From positions 1-16,865 of the forward strand of contig JAWVZH010000055.1 of assembly GCA_033722295.1 (NCBI GenBank): a DNA stretch of 16,865 nt, given 5' to 3'. The first letter of the stretch is position 1, and each line of letters opens with the position of its first letter. This DNA comes from JAWVZH01 sp033722295 (lineage in GTDB: Bacteria > Bacteroidota > Bacteroidia > Chitinophagales > Saprospiraceae). A program made the translations under genes and the position numbers. This document shows, one piece after another, positions 7,512 to 14,847 of the stretch. The notes under the pieces were generated by a model that made no database searches, had not been told where the DNA came from, and saw only the letters and a list, made by a program, of their open reading frames with translations.

Positions 7512-7928
7512 CTATTCAAACTGAAGATCTTCAGCACTGCTGACATATATAAGATGTGCTCGGCGGCATGATTCTGGATTTAGAAGGTCATAACCTTCAA
7601 TATGGCCGTTGATAACCGCTGTTTTGCCCACATTCTGTGTCATCTGATTTTGTACCTCTACTGGTACAGACTGGTCAAATTCCACCTTTATGGTCTTACT
7701 GACATCCGTTTCATCACGGACAAAGAACATTTGACCGTTCTGGAGCACATTCGATCCTGTTAATTCAATTTCCAGAACGATCTTTTCTCCTTCACACGGC
7801 ATCCTTTGATAACAGGGGCCTGAGCATCCTTCCATTTCAAAAAGGTCAGAGATCTCCTTTCGGTTGTTACACCCGGCAATGATAAAAAGCGCCGAAATAA
7901 AAATGAATGGTCTTATGTATCTGGTCAT
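7512..7928 (-). CDS. Small cysteine-containing lipoprotein, probable OB-fold, function unknown
   Basis: I start this at the ATG at 7928, giving 138 residues with a textbook lipoprotein signal: basic MTRYIR, hydrophobic core, lipobox IAGC with Cys20. The frame stays open upstream to 8009, but that extension would contain the terminator hairpin of the preceding gene and would bury the signal. Four more cysteines follow (35, 39, 45 and 121), the first three close together, suggesting disulfides in the periplasm. Residues about 49-130 alternate short beta-like strands (KIVLEIEL, MFFVRDE, TIKVEF, GKTAVINGHIEGYD, AHLIYV), an arrangement like an OB-fold; that is inference from pattern only. I do not recognise the family. 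It is 88 nt downstream of the S46 peptidase and separated from it by an intrinsic terminator. I see no promoter of its own, so expression may depend on read-through. It converges with the T9SS cargo gene, 2 nt apart. Confidence 0.8.
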   Translation of the reverse strand: MTRYIRPFIFISALFIIAGCNNRKEISDLFEMEGCSGPCYQRMPCEGEKIVLEIELTGSNVLQNGQMFFVRDETDVSKTIKVEFDQSVPVEVQNQMTQNVGKTAVINGHIEGYDLLNPESCRRAHLIYVSSAEDLQFE

Positions 7929-7946
7929 GATATTTTTATTAACAAT

Positions 7947-7990
7947 AAAAAAGCACCAAATTTCATTCCATACGAAGTGAAATCCGGTGC
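7947..7990 (-). terminator. Intrinsic terminator after the S46 peptidase gene
   Basis: In the minus-strand transcript, GCACCGGAUUUCA (7990-7978) pairs along all 13 positions with UGAAAUUUGGUGC (7965-7953), two of them G-U wobbles, followed at once by six U (7952-7947). The 12-nt loop can add a further UUC/GAA mini-stem. Read from the plus strand, the two wobble positions become A-C mismatches, so the hairpin is fit for the minus strand. It starts 25 nt after the S46 stop and its U-run ends 18 nt before the ATG of the lipoprotein. Confidence 0.85.
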
Positions 7991-8015
7991 CTCGCTTTAA
8001 AACGATCAATATTTT

Positions 8016-10091
8016 TTATTCGTTCATGCCTGTCAATTCCTCAACCAGGCGATCTGCGCTATAAACATGCTTCAACGCGGCTACTATGCCACCGGCATGC
8101 ACAGACACAGAGCGATTATGTTCTTCATCGAAGATGAAATTTCCAGGTAAGGATTCGATATTACCGTCGAAAATCAGACCAACTGCTTCTTTGGCTCTGT
8201 TGATAATCGCACTTCCGGAATTCCCTCCGATGATATCATTTGTAGAGACAAAATTCAGCGGGGACTTTAAAAGGTCAAGCGAAGGATCATCCCATTTCTC
8301 AGGGAGTGACCAGGGAAACTCCTTATCGTTGGAGTAGTGTCGATCGTACATGCCAAAATATGTTGTTTTGATAGGAGCTACAGTGCCATTGTATTCATAG
8401 CCTTTGACAACACCATCGGCGATCCTTAAAGTAAATGTCGCATCTGGTGGAAGATCAGTGCCTTTTACCTTGAATACAGCGTTGGCTACTTCCTGTTCAT
8501 ATGAATCACGGGTAGCCGAAGTGCCTCGGAAGGCCCGGACGGCCTCATTAAATGTAGGGACGATCTCCCTGGCGGCCTCGATCAAAGGGTCATCACATTT
8601 CATGAATTTCTTGGAATTCAAATTGAGGATCTTATCCAGCTTTTTCTCCTTGTTGAACCATGTCTCGTCCATTATTTCCATAGCCGCCTTCTTGGGACTT
8701 CGGCCTTCGAGTATCGGACTTGAAAAGTCGTTGTTATCCGGGCTGAACTTACTTATCTCTTGCAGGAAGGTTTTGAAGTATTTCTTTTGTAAAGGATCAT
8801 CGAGGTTTCCAGATTGGTCTCTTATTGAGGCTCTCATTTCCTCAAGAGTTTCTTCATTTGCTTCCTCAGAAGTCAAGGCTTCCTGATAAGCATATATTTC
8901 ATGCATGAGATTTACCGCTGCACCCTTAAGCGGGCCCGGACCCAGTAAGGTAACAGCAGCGCCATGTTTGCTCAACATCTCATAAGAACCTTCCAGGTTT
9001 TCCCATGGCGACTCATCTTTTGTGACATCCCGTATACTCTTCTCCATTTTGATTTTTCTTCCGAAAAAGTGGTTGTCCTGAAGGCCATTGAGAATGCCGG
9101 TATATGCCTTTATGGTATTTCCGAGACTGAATATCTGATTTAACAACTGGTCATTATCAGGATTCTTCTGGTATTGCTCAGAAAGTATCTCATGTCTGTT
9201 CTTCAGGTATTCGAGAGTAACCGGATATCTGATGTCACGATCATATTCCAGTTGCGCAACAGTTCTATATCTCTCTGTCCTTCCGGGATTGCCGACTACA
9301 AAAACGGGCTCATTTTCATGGACTCCATCGGTGTTGAATCTGTAGTAATTGGCGGAGGAGTTCACGGGATCTCCATTTTCGTCATAAGCTCTCCAAAATG
9401 TACAATCCAAATTATATCGTGGATAAGTAAAGTTGTCCGGATCACCACCATAAAATCCGAGTTGTAGTTCTGGTATCATGACCAGACGGATATCATCATA
9501 TTTTTTATATCCATACAGAGAATACTTTCCTCCGCTATAGTAGGTCACTACCTGCAACCTGAGATCTTTCCAACTGTCTTTCTCTGAGAACTCAGCTTGA
9601 ATAATCGCAAGTATGGAATCTCTTACCTCACCCTGTCTATCAGGATTGCTGATATTGCGAGTCACGGAGTGTACACGGTCCGTAATATCGGAAACCATAA
9701 GGAGCTGCTCTACGAAAAGCCCATCTGCCTTTCTTTCCTGTTGCCTAGTTTCTGCGTAAAATCCTTCATCATCAAAACTTTCTCCTTCTTTTTGCAGTGG
9801 TCCGACCACGCTTCTGGAGCAGTGATGATTGGTCATGATGAGACCATCAGGAGAGACAAAGCTTGCCGAACACCAGGTCGCAAATCGAAGAGCAGACTTT
9901 CTAACATCTGAGAACCACTCCTCATCCGCGTGGAAATCGTAAGCCTCCACAAACCAGTCCTTTGGCGGATTTTCGAATGTCCACATCTTACCAAAATCAA
10001 AACGCTTTGGTGTATCGTCTTGCTGAGCCTGTGTCCAGGAAAAAGTTGTAAATACAAGTGCCACAAGGGCGATGACTTTATAATTTTTCAT
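8016..10091 (-). CDS. S46 family dipeptidyl-peptidase, DPP7-like
   Basis: A 691-residue exported serine exopeptidase that removes dipeptides from the N-terminus of peptides, normally in the periplasm, feeding amino-acid uptake. The signal peptide is residues 1-22 (cleavage TQA/QQ). The chymotrypsin-like catalytic parts are visible: the histidine in LIMTNHHC (His89-His90 region), the likely aspartate in YPRYNLDCTFWR, and Ser625 in GGNSGS. The long helical insertion that caps the active site in S46 occupies the middle. In this family the residue 18 after the catalytic serine decides P1 preference: arginine in DPP11 (Asp/Glu), glycine in DPP7 (hydrophobic). Here it is Gly643 (LIFDGN), so I predict DPP7-like specificity. 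The length is within the family norm (about 700). It has its own candidate promoter and a strong terminator, so it is probably a separate transcript despite following M1 peptidase by 72 bp. Confidence 0.94.
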   Translation of the reverse strand: MKNYKVIALVALVFTTFSWTQAQQDDTPKRFDFGKMWTFENPPKDWFVEAYDFHADEEWFSDVRKSALRFATWCSASFVSPDGLIMTNHHCSRSVVGPLQKEGESFDDEGFYAETRQQERKADGLFVEQLLMVSDITDRVHSVTRNISNPDRQGEVRDSILAIIQAEFSEKDSWKDLRLQVVTYYSGGKYSLYGYKKYDDIRLVMIPELQLGFYGGDPDNFTYPRYNLDCTFWRAYDENGDPVNSSANYYRFNTDGVHENEPVFVVGNPGRTERYRTVAQLEYDRDIRYPVTLEYLKNRHEILSEQYQKNPDNDQLLNQIFSLGNTIKAYTGILNGLQDNHFFGRKIKMEKSIRDVTKDESPWENLEGSYEMLSKHGAAVTLLGPGPLKGAAVNLMHEIYAYQEALTSEEANEETLEEMRASIRDQSGNLDDPLQKKYFKTFLQEISKFSPDNNDFSSPILEGRSPKKAAMEIMDETWFNKEKKLDKILNLNSKKFMKCDDPLIEAAREIVPTFNEAVRAFRGTSATRDSYEQEVANAVFKVKGTDLPPDATFTLRIADGVVKGYEYNGTVAPIKTTYFGMYDRHYSNDKEFPWSLPEKWDDPSLDLLKSPLNFVSTNDIIGGNSGSAIINRAKEAVGLIFDGNIESLPGNFIFDEEHNRSVSVHAGGIVAALKHVYSADRLVEELTGMNE

Positions 10092-10130
10092 ATTGATATT
10101 TTTCTACGAAATGTTTAGTACTTCAAGCTG

Positions 10131-10161
10131 CGAAGATATTTATTTTAAGGAATAACTCAAA
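10131..10161 (-). promoter_or_regulatory. Candidate promoter for the S46 peptidase gene
   Basis: On the minus strand: TTTG (10161-10158), a 19-nt spacer, then TATCTTCG (10138-10131). The layout fits the Bacteroidota -33/-7 promoter with a single mismatch (C for T) in the -7 box. Initiation would fall near 10124, leaving a leader of roughly 30 nt before the ATG at 10091. The -33 element begins 3 nt after the M1 stop codon. This is the best promoter match I found in the window. Confidence 0.5.
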
Positions 10162-10163
10162 TT

Positions 10164-12041
10164 TCAAACATCAAGCAATTCGTCAATTGTATTCCTTGAA
10201 ACGCTGTGATAATTGCCACGAGCTTTCGAATATATATCTAGAGCTTCCTCCTTATACCCGTTATCTTTCAGGGCGCCATAGATCGGCGTTAAAAACTTTC
10301 GGCGTCCCACATCGACGAGGAATTCCTCTATTTGTGGCATGATCCGATCGGCATAACCGTTGTTGATGCTCAATTCAAACCAGGCTGCCCTTATCTCTGA
10401 ATTGCCACTTTGGCTGAAGCCATAGGTCTCATCTAACTGAGCCATTCGTTGAGAACTCAAATCCCCGGGTAGGTGGCGCAGTAGGTGAAGCCATTCATGG
10501 GTTGACCATTGAGCAGTTACACTCTGATCTGGTATCTGTCCTTTTGCTATAGCAATGACCTGGGCATCAACCTGGTTAAACTTATCGGATTCGGGCACAG
10601 GAAGATCATCTGGAATACCAGGCCCGTAGATCCATTTGTCCAGATCGACATCCAAACCCTCAGGTTGCACAAGATTCTTATCGAGGTAATCAACAAAGAC
10701 TTCAGTCGTCATCGTCTGGAATTTGTGATCCTCGAAATATTGCTTTAAAAAGGCATCAAACTTTTCACGCCCAACTTTCTGTTCCAGCAGGGTCAGAAGA
10801 TAGGCCCCCTTTTCATAAGCTATATCTGTCATGCCTTCATCCGGATCGCGTCCCTTAAGGAATAGTTTAAGATGAGTATCCTTGCTCTGTTTTCCCAGTG
10901 ATTTTACCTCATGTTGGAGGTCCTGGTATCCAAGAAGTGCCAACATATTCTTGTAATCTTCACCGTAGAGAGCTTCCATTATTCTTCGCTCAAAATAAAC
11001 GGTAAAGCCTTCATTAAGCCAGAAATCATTCCATGTTGCATTGGTCACCAGGTTCCCCGACCAACTGTGAGCAAGTTCGTGGGCAATGAGCGCTGTCAGG
11101 GAACGGTCTCCGGCAAGAATGGTGGGTGTGACAAAGGTCAATCTCGGGTTTTCCATGCCACCGAAAGGGAAGCTAGGAGGAAGGACAAGAATGTCATATC
11201 TTTCCCATTGATAGGGGCCGTATAGCGCTTCCGCCGCCTGCATCATGTCCTGAGTTTCACCAAATTCATAAACAGCCTTTTCTATCATGCTTTGCTCGGC
11301 GTACACACCGGTGGTAGGGCCTAACGAGACGAATTCCAATTGTCCGGCGGCAAAAGCAATAAGATATGGTGGGATAGGTTGATCCATCCGGAATGAGTAA
11401 TTTCCATCCTCGGAAAGTTCAGTGGGGTTTTCTGCGCTCATGAGAGCGAGCATTCCGGGCTGTACTGAAACCTGGGCACTGTACGTGATCCTCGCTCCAG
11501 GACTGTCCTGGCACGGTATCCAGGTTCGAGTGAGAATGGCCTGCCCCTGCGTATAAACAAAAGGAAGTCTTTTGTCTGCTGTCTGTTCGGGGGTCAGCCA
11601 TTGTAATGCGGCCGAATTTGGTTGGGTGCTATAAAATATCTTTATACTGTCAGTGTCTTCTGGAAGCTGCACCTTGAGGGCCGAGCCCATGATCTCGTTT
11701 GGTGGAGAGATCTTATAATCAAGACCACGATCCTGATCCTTGTCCTTAATGAAGATCTTGTGAATGTTGAGATCCTTTACATCCAGAACAAGCTCATCAC
11801 CCTTATTCCTGGTTAGTTTGTAAGTGACCGTGCCCATAACCCTCCTTTCAGGAAAATCGAAGTTCAGGTCCAAATGCATATGCTTCACTGCAACCTTTGA
11901 AAGGTCTGCGTAGCTGTGGTCATCCTTAACCCTGACCATTTCACTGGTCTCAGAGGTTTCATCGCCTCTTGAACTTTCTCCACAGGAAACAATACTCAAC
12001 AGCAGTATAAGGAATGATAGCTTATTCAAATTCGATGTCAT
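10164..12041 (-). CDS. M1 family aminopeptidase, leukotriene-A4-hydrolase-like, predicted lipoprotein
   Basis: A zinc aminopeptidase of 625 residues when started at the ATG at 12041. That start gives a clean lipoprotein signal, MTSNLNK, then a hydrophobic core and lipobox IVSC with Cys20; an ATG 30 nt upstream only adds a basic lead inside the preceding gene. Motifs (numbered from 12041): substrate-binding GGMENP (294-299), zinc site HELAH (321-325) with the third ligand Glu344 in WLNEG, and DIAYEKG holding the catalytic tyrosine. The stretch around LTFVTPTILAGD and WSGNLVTN follows the LTA4-hydrolase branch of M1, and the C-terminal 140 residues look like its helical domain. It probably trims peptides at the membrane on the periplasmic side. 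The start overlaps the 3' end of the dynamin-like gene by 20 nt, implying coupled translation. Epoxide hydrolase activity, as in the vertebrate enzyme, cannot be predicted. Confidence 0.93.
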   Translation of the reverse strand: MTSNLNKLSFLILLLSIVSCGESSRGDETSETSEMVRVKDDHSYADLSKVAVKHMHLDLNFDFPERRVMGTVTYKLTRNKGDELVLDVKDLNIHKIFIKDKDQDRGLDYKISPPNEIMGSALKVQLPEDTDSIKIFYSTQPNSAALQWLTPEQTADKRLPFVYTQGQAILTRTWIPCQDSPGARITYSAQVSVQPGMLALMSAENPTELSEDGNYSFRMDQPIPPYLIAFAAGQLEFVSLGPTTGVYAEQSMIEKAVYEFGETQDMMQAAEALYGPYQWERYDILVLPPSFPFGGMENPRLTFVTPTILAGDRSLTALIAHELAHSWSGNLVTNATWNDFWLNEGFTVYFERRIMEALYGEDYKNMLALLGYQDLQHEVKSLGKQSKDTHLKLFLKGRDPDEGMTDIAYEKGAYLLTLLEQKVGREKFDAFLKQYFEDHKFQTMTTEVFVDYLDKNLVQPEGLDVDLDKWIYGPGIPDDLPVPESDKFNQVDAQVIAIAKGQIPDQSVTAQWSTHEWLHLLRHLPGDLSSQRMAQLDETYGFSQSGNSEIRAAWFELSINNGYADRIMPQIEEFLVDVGRRKFLTPIYGALKDNGYKEEALDIYSKARGNYHSVSRNTIDELLDV

Positions 12042-13767
12042 ATTCTTTACTGATTTCTTCTTCAAACGCATTCAGACCACTTTCAATTTCATCGTGTTCT
12101 TGATTCAATTCAGTGATCTCATTTTCTTCCCTTTCCAGATGTGCATCAAAGTTGTGGAAGTTCTCATCTATCCGCGATTTGATCCATCCGATATAATGGT
12201 TGAGTTTTTCGGTGACTTCGTCTTCCAGTTTTATTCTGCCTCTTTTGATCTCATCGTCGTACCTTCTGAGGATCTTTCTTTTATTGAAGCCAAGGCTCAC
12301 ACCTGCGAAGATCAATCCGATAGCTGTAAGGACACCTCCTGTAATATCGAGAACCATTCCATGGGTAATGGCGGCAATGATAGCTCCCAGTATGGCAATT
12401 CCAGTACCTGTGGCCACATTGGGTGCCATCCGATCACCGCTGGCCAGCATATCCTTGGGATAAAAATTCTCACTGTCTTTCAAGAAATCAGAGAAAGCAT
12501 CCTGTAGTTCGGCAAGAACGTTGGCCCTTCTCTCGGCAATATTGCTGAAGACATCATGATCGCCCTTCAGGATGGTCTCAGATTGCTGTATCTTCAGGCC
12601 TACGATCTGCGCCATTTGTTGAATGCTGTCCGAAATATCCCTGACCCCGCTCTGCAGTTTCGTCCGCATGTTGTTATTGAGCCGGATCTCCATATTTTCA
12701 GCGAGGTTCTCAAGCCAGGGCTTTACGGCCTGTTCTTTATCAAAAATAGATGCCATGGATTTCTTGAGAACACTGAAAAAACCCAACCCTGCACTCAATT
12801 CTGATCTGGTCTCAGAAGTAAGATTATCATAACTCGAAATAAGGTTTTCTATCAGAACGTTGACCTGGTTGCGTGATATGCGTTCATGCTTATCCAGTGT
12901 AGAGGATATCTCATCTCTGAAAGACAGGTCGGACTCATATTGACGTTGCCTGTCCTCAAGCCCATCCCTCAATCTTCGGTTGACTTGCCGGCATGTAGTG
13001 ATATGACTCAATAACTTTAATATGGGGGCTTTGCCGCCGGTAATATTTGAAGAGATGTAGGTTCTCAATTCTTCGAATCCACTGTCATGATCACCCTCTT
13101 TTTGTTCTAGCAACGCAGAAACTGTAAATACTCGTGGTTCCTCTATTCCTTTTTTTCTGGCAAAATCAATAAGTCCATTTTTATTTATCTCCAGGTCCTC
13201 ATCCGGCAGCAAGTCTTTTTGCTGGAGGACAAAAATGACCTTTTTGTGCCAGTCCTTCTTCACGAAGTCAAAGAAGTCCCATGCGGATTGCCTGTAAGGG
13301 TTCTTGGCCTCGAATACAAAGACAATCAGGTCAGAAACCGGAATAAACCGCTCGGTGATCTCCTGATGGTGCTCCACAATGGTGTTAGTGCCTGGAGTAT
13401 CAACGATTGCAATCTGCTGCAAGATATCGGAGGGGTGAGTTACGCGTTTCAGATATCTGCTGATCTTTTCTTCCTTTTTCTCTTCACCGTAGACTATCTC
13501 CTGGATCATATCTGTCATGGGATGCGGAGCTACAGCGCAGATATCCTCTTCTGTTTCGAGTAGGGCATTAATGAAACTACTCTTTCCTACCTTGACCTCT
13601 CCTACAATGACGAACATGAAGGGGTCGTGGATCTTGTCCCTTACATCGATCATCAAAGAATGTAACTCTTCATGATTTACACGGTCCGTGAGTTTTACCA
13701 GTGTGTTAGCAACTCCGTGCAGCTTCTCACGGTAAAGAGCGGCTTTTTGATCAATAAGTTCCGTCAT
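12022..13767 (-). CDS. Dynamin-like GTPase with C-terminal membrane hairpin
   Basis: A 581-residue bacterial dynamin-family protein. The GTPase domain is N-terminal: G1 GEVKVGKSS (56-64), G2 region PHPMTD with Thr85, G3 DTPGT (123-127). The expected G4 N/TKxD position reads QQKD (182-185), with Asp185 kept but the usual Asn/Thr and Lys replaced. Long helical stretches follow (about 260-440) with many charged residues, as in the neck/trunk of this family. Two hydrophobic segments at about 451-469 and 474-493, joined by a short turn, would insert in the membrane like a paddle. The last 80 residues are a charged coiled coil. Such GTPases bind and reshape membranes; partners and the membrane involved are unknown. 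Its ATG overlaps the WbqC stop by 4 nt (ATGA) and its end overlaps the M1 gene, so it is the third gene of a four-gene run. An Era-like or septin-like GTPase is less likely given size and hairpin. Confidence 0.88.
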   Translation of the reverse strand: MTELIDQKAALYREKLHGVANTLVKLTDRVNHEELHSLMIDVRDKIHDPFMFVIVGEVKVGKSSFINALLETEEDICAVAPHPMTDMIQEIVYGEEKKEEKISRYLKRVTHPSDILQQIAIVDTPGTNTIVEHHQEITERFIPVSDLIVFVFEAKNPYRQSAWDFFDFVKKDWHKKVIFVLQQKDLLPDEDLEINKNGLIDFARKKGIEEPRVFTVSALLEQKEGDHDSGFEELRTYISSNITGGKAPILKLLSHITTCRQVNRRLRDGLEDRQRQYESDLSFRDEISSTLDKHERISRNQVNVLIENLISSYDNLTSETRSELSAGLGFFSVLKKSMASIFDKEQAVKPWLENLAENMEIRLNNNMRTKLQSGVRDISDSIQQMAQIVGLKIQQSETILKGDHDVFSNIAERRANVLAELQDAFSDFLKDSENFYPKDMLASGDRMAPNVATGTGIAILGAIIAAITHGMVLDITGGVLTAIGLIFAGVSLGFNKRKILRRYDDEIKRGRIKLEDEVTEKLNHYIGWIKSRIDENFHNFDAHLEREENEITELNQEHDEIESGLNAFEEEISKEYDIEFE

Positions 13768-14396
13768 GCGGAAATGTTTTTGCAGTAGAGATGAGTGCTC
13801 ATTAAAAATTCTTTGGTCTCAGGACCCAATGCAAAGAGCAGATCTAAAATACTCAAATTGCAAATGAAGCCCGTCTTATCTTCAAACACCTGAGGATAGC
13901 TTTTGTGTTCAATTCTGGATTTTGGAAGCAGGGTATATCTGAGGTCATTCACATGTGTTGAGGCCCTGTGAAAGTCAATATTCGATGCTATGCTGATGTT
14001 TATAGATACCATCTGCATCAATTCCATCAATGCCAGAAAGTTGAACTCATAGAGATCTTCAATATGAGCATCCAGCAAGTTGAACAATGCGGAGCTGTAA
14101 TGGTCAAAGAAAGGACTTCCCGAATAATAAGTGGTCAGCGTTCTTTTGAGCAGGTCAGGCCAATTTTCATCGTAGGAGATCTTTGTTTCGAGAATGGGCT
14201 GTTGTTCATGTTTGCCCTTCTTCAAAGGAATGCTGAAAGTTTGAACGCCTTTATCGGACAGTAGGTCAAATTTGTTTCTGTAGCTTCTCTTATTATAATT
14301 TTCGCTTGCCTCCAAAATAAGAAGGTTATGATGAACCATCGCATGAAAGTATGCGATGGACGGAAAAGTATGTAATTCGATGAGCAGCGGTTTCAT
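13764..14396 (-). CDS. WbqC-family protein
   Basis: A 210-residue protein of the WbqC family, first named from an O-antigen cluster and often found near sugar- or glycan-assembly genes; its chemical role is not established. Family landmarks are the N-terminal PSIAYFHAMV (12-21), ENYNKRSYRNK (32-42), KISYDENWPDLLKRTL (72-87) and YYSGSPFFDHY (90-100). There is no signal peptide or membrane segment, so cytoplasmic. I start it at the ATG at 14396, which lies 1 nt after the GNAT stop and gives the normal family N-terminus; the frame is open for another 38 codons upstream, but those lie over GNAT codons and look like no WbqC protein. It overlaps the dynamin-like gene by 4 nt. In other Bacteroidota I recall WbqC genes next to signal peptidase I; here the partner is a GTPase instead. 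Confidence 0.88.
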   Translation of the reverse strand: MKPLLIELHTFPSIAYFHAMVHHNLLILEASENYNKRSYRNKFDLLSDKGVQTFSIPLKKGKHEQQPILETKISYDENWPDLLKRTLTTYYSGSPFFDHYSSALFNLLDAHIEDLYEFNFLALMELMQMVSINISIASNIDFHRASTHVNDLRYTLLPKSRIEHKSYPQVFEDKTGFICNLSILDLLFALGPETKEFLMSTHLYCKNISA

Positions 14397-14397
14397 T

Positions 14398-14847
14398 TCA
14401 GGGAGACCAGTGGTAATAATTGTGGATTGTATCCAACGAGAAGCCAATTTTGGGATAGAGTGAGTTGCCCTCAGTGTTGGATCGTTCGGTTTCAAGTGAG
14501 AGGCCGGCAAACCGATTCTTCATAACCAGGTTTTGGGCCTCTCTAATGAGGGCGGAAGCCATTCCCATTCTACGATATTCTGGGTGAACATATAGATCAT
14601 TGAGCAGATATACAGGTTTCATTATAACCGAAGAAAACAACGGATACAGCTGAGTGAAGCCCACAATCTTTTGTTCGGTTTCAGCAATTAGTATTACCGA
14701 TTCATTATGCTTAATCCTGTCTTTTAGAAAGTTTCTGGCACCGGTTAAATCACTGGGTTGTTTGTAGAACACACGATATGAGTCAAAGAGATACGCCACA
14801 TTGTTGATATCTTCGAGAGTTGCTGTACGTACTTCAGGTCTAATCAT
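14398..14847 (-). CDS. GNAT family N-acetyltransferase
   Basis: A 149-residue single-domain Gcn5-related acetyltransferase that moves acetyl from acetyl-CoA to an amine. Motif A is clear: the strand LLNDLYVHPEYRR leads into the pyrophosphate-binding loop RRMGMA (92-97) and the helix SALIREAQ. Motif B follows with LSLETERSN and the terminal NSLYPKIGF, including the usual catalytic-region tyrosine. The start at 14847 gives the typical opening MIRPEVRTATLEDI; an upstream ATG at 14868 would extend into the divergent gene. The start codon overlaps that of the glycosyltransferase within the tetramer CATG (14845-14848). First gene of the run leading to WbqC, the dynamin-like GTPase and M1 peptidase. 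Substrate unknown; an amino sugar, amino acid or protein are all possible. Confidence 0.9.
   Translation of the reverse strand: MIRPEVRTATLEDINNVAYLFDSYRVFYKQPSDLTGARNFLKDRIKHNESVILIAETEQKIVGFTQLYPLFSSVIMKPVYLLNDLYVHPEYRRMGMASALIREAQNLVMKNRFAGLSLETERSNTEGNSLYPKIGFSLDTIHNYYHWSP
14808..14815 (+). promoter_or_regulatory. Possible -7 element for the glycosyltransferase gene
   Basis: TATCTTCG on the plus strand, the same octamer as the -7 box proposed for the S46 gene, ending 30 nt before the ATG at 14846 and lying within the GNAT coding sequence. No TTTG at the expected -33 spacing, so weak. Confidence 0.25.

Noticed and set aside
7521..7534. Perfect 14-bp palindrome CTGAAGATCTTCAG
   Set aside because: It encodes part of the lipoprotein C-terminus, has no loop and no T-run, and may be chance. 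Not enough for an operator or terminator call.
7929..8009. Longer start for the lipoprotein
   Set aside because: It would translate through the terminator hairpin and place 27 unrelated residues before an otherwise perfect lipoprotein signal.
8404..8886. 160-codon open frame on the plus strand, antisense to the S46 peptidase
   Set aside because: The S46 frame beneath is intact with a full catalytic set. The antisense product is low-complexity, serine/leucine-rich and resembles no protein I know.
13764..14510. Longer WbqC start at 14510
   Set aside because: The additional 38 residues overlap GNAT codons. The ATG at 14396 is 1 nt after the GNAT stop and begins the conserved family N-terminus.
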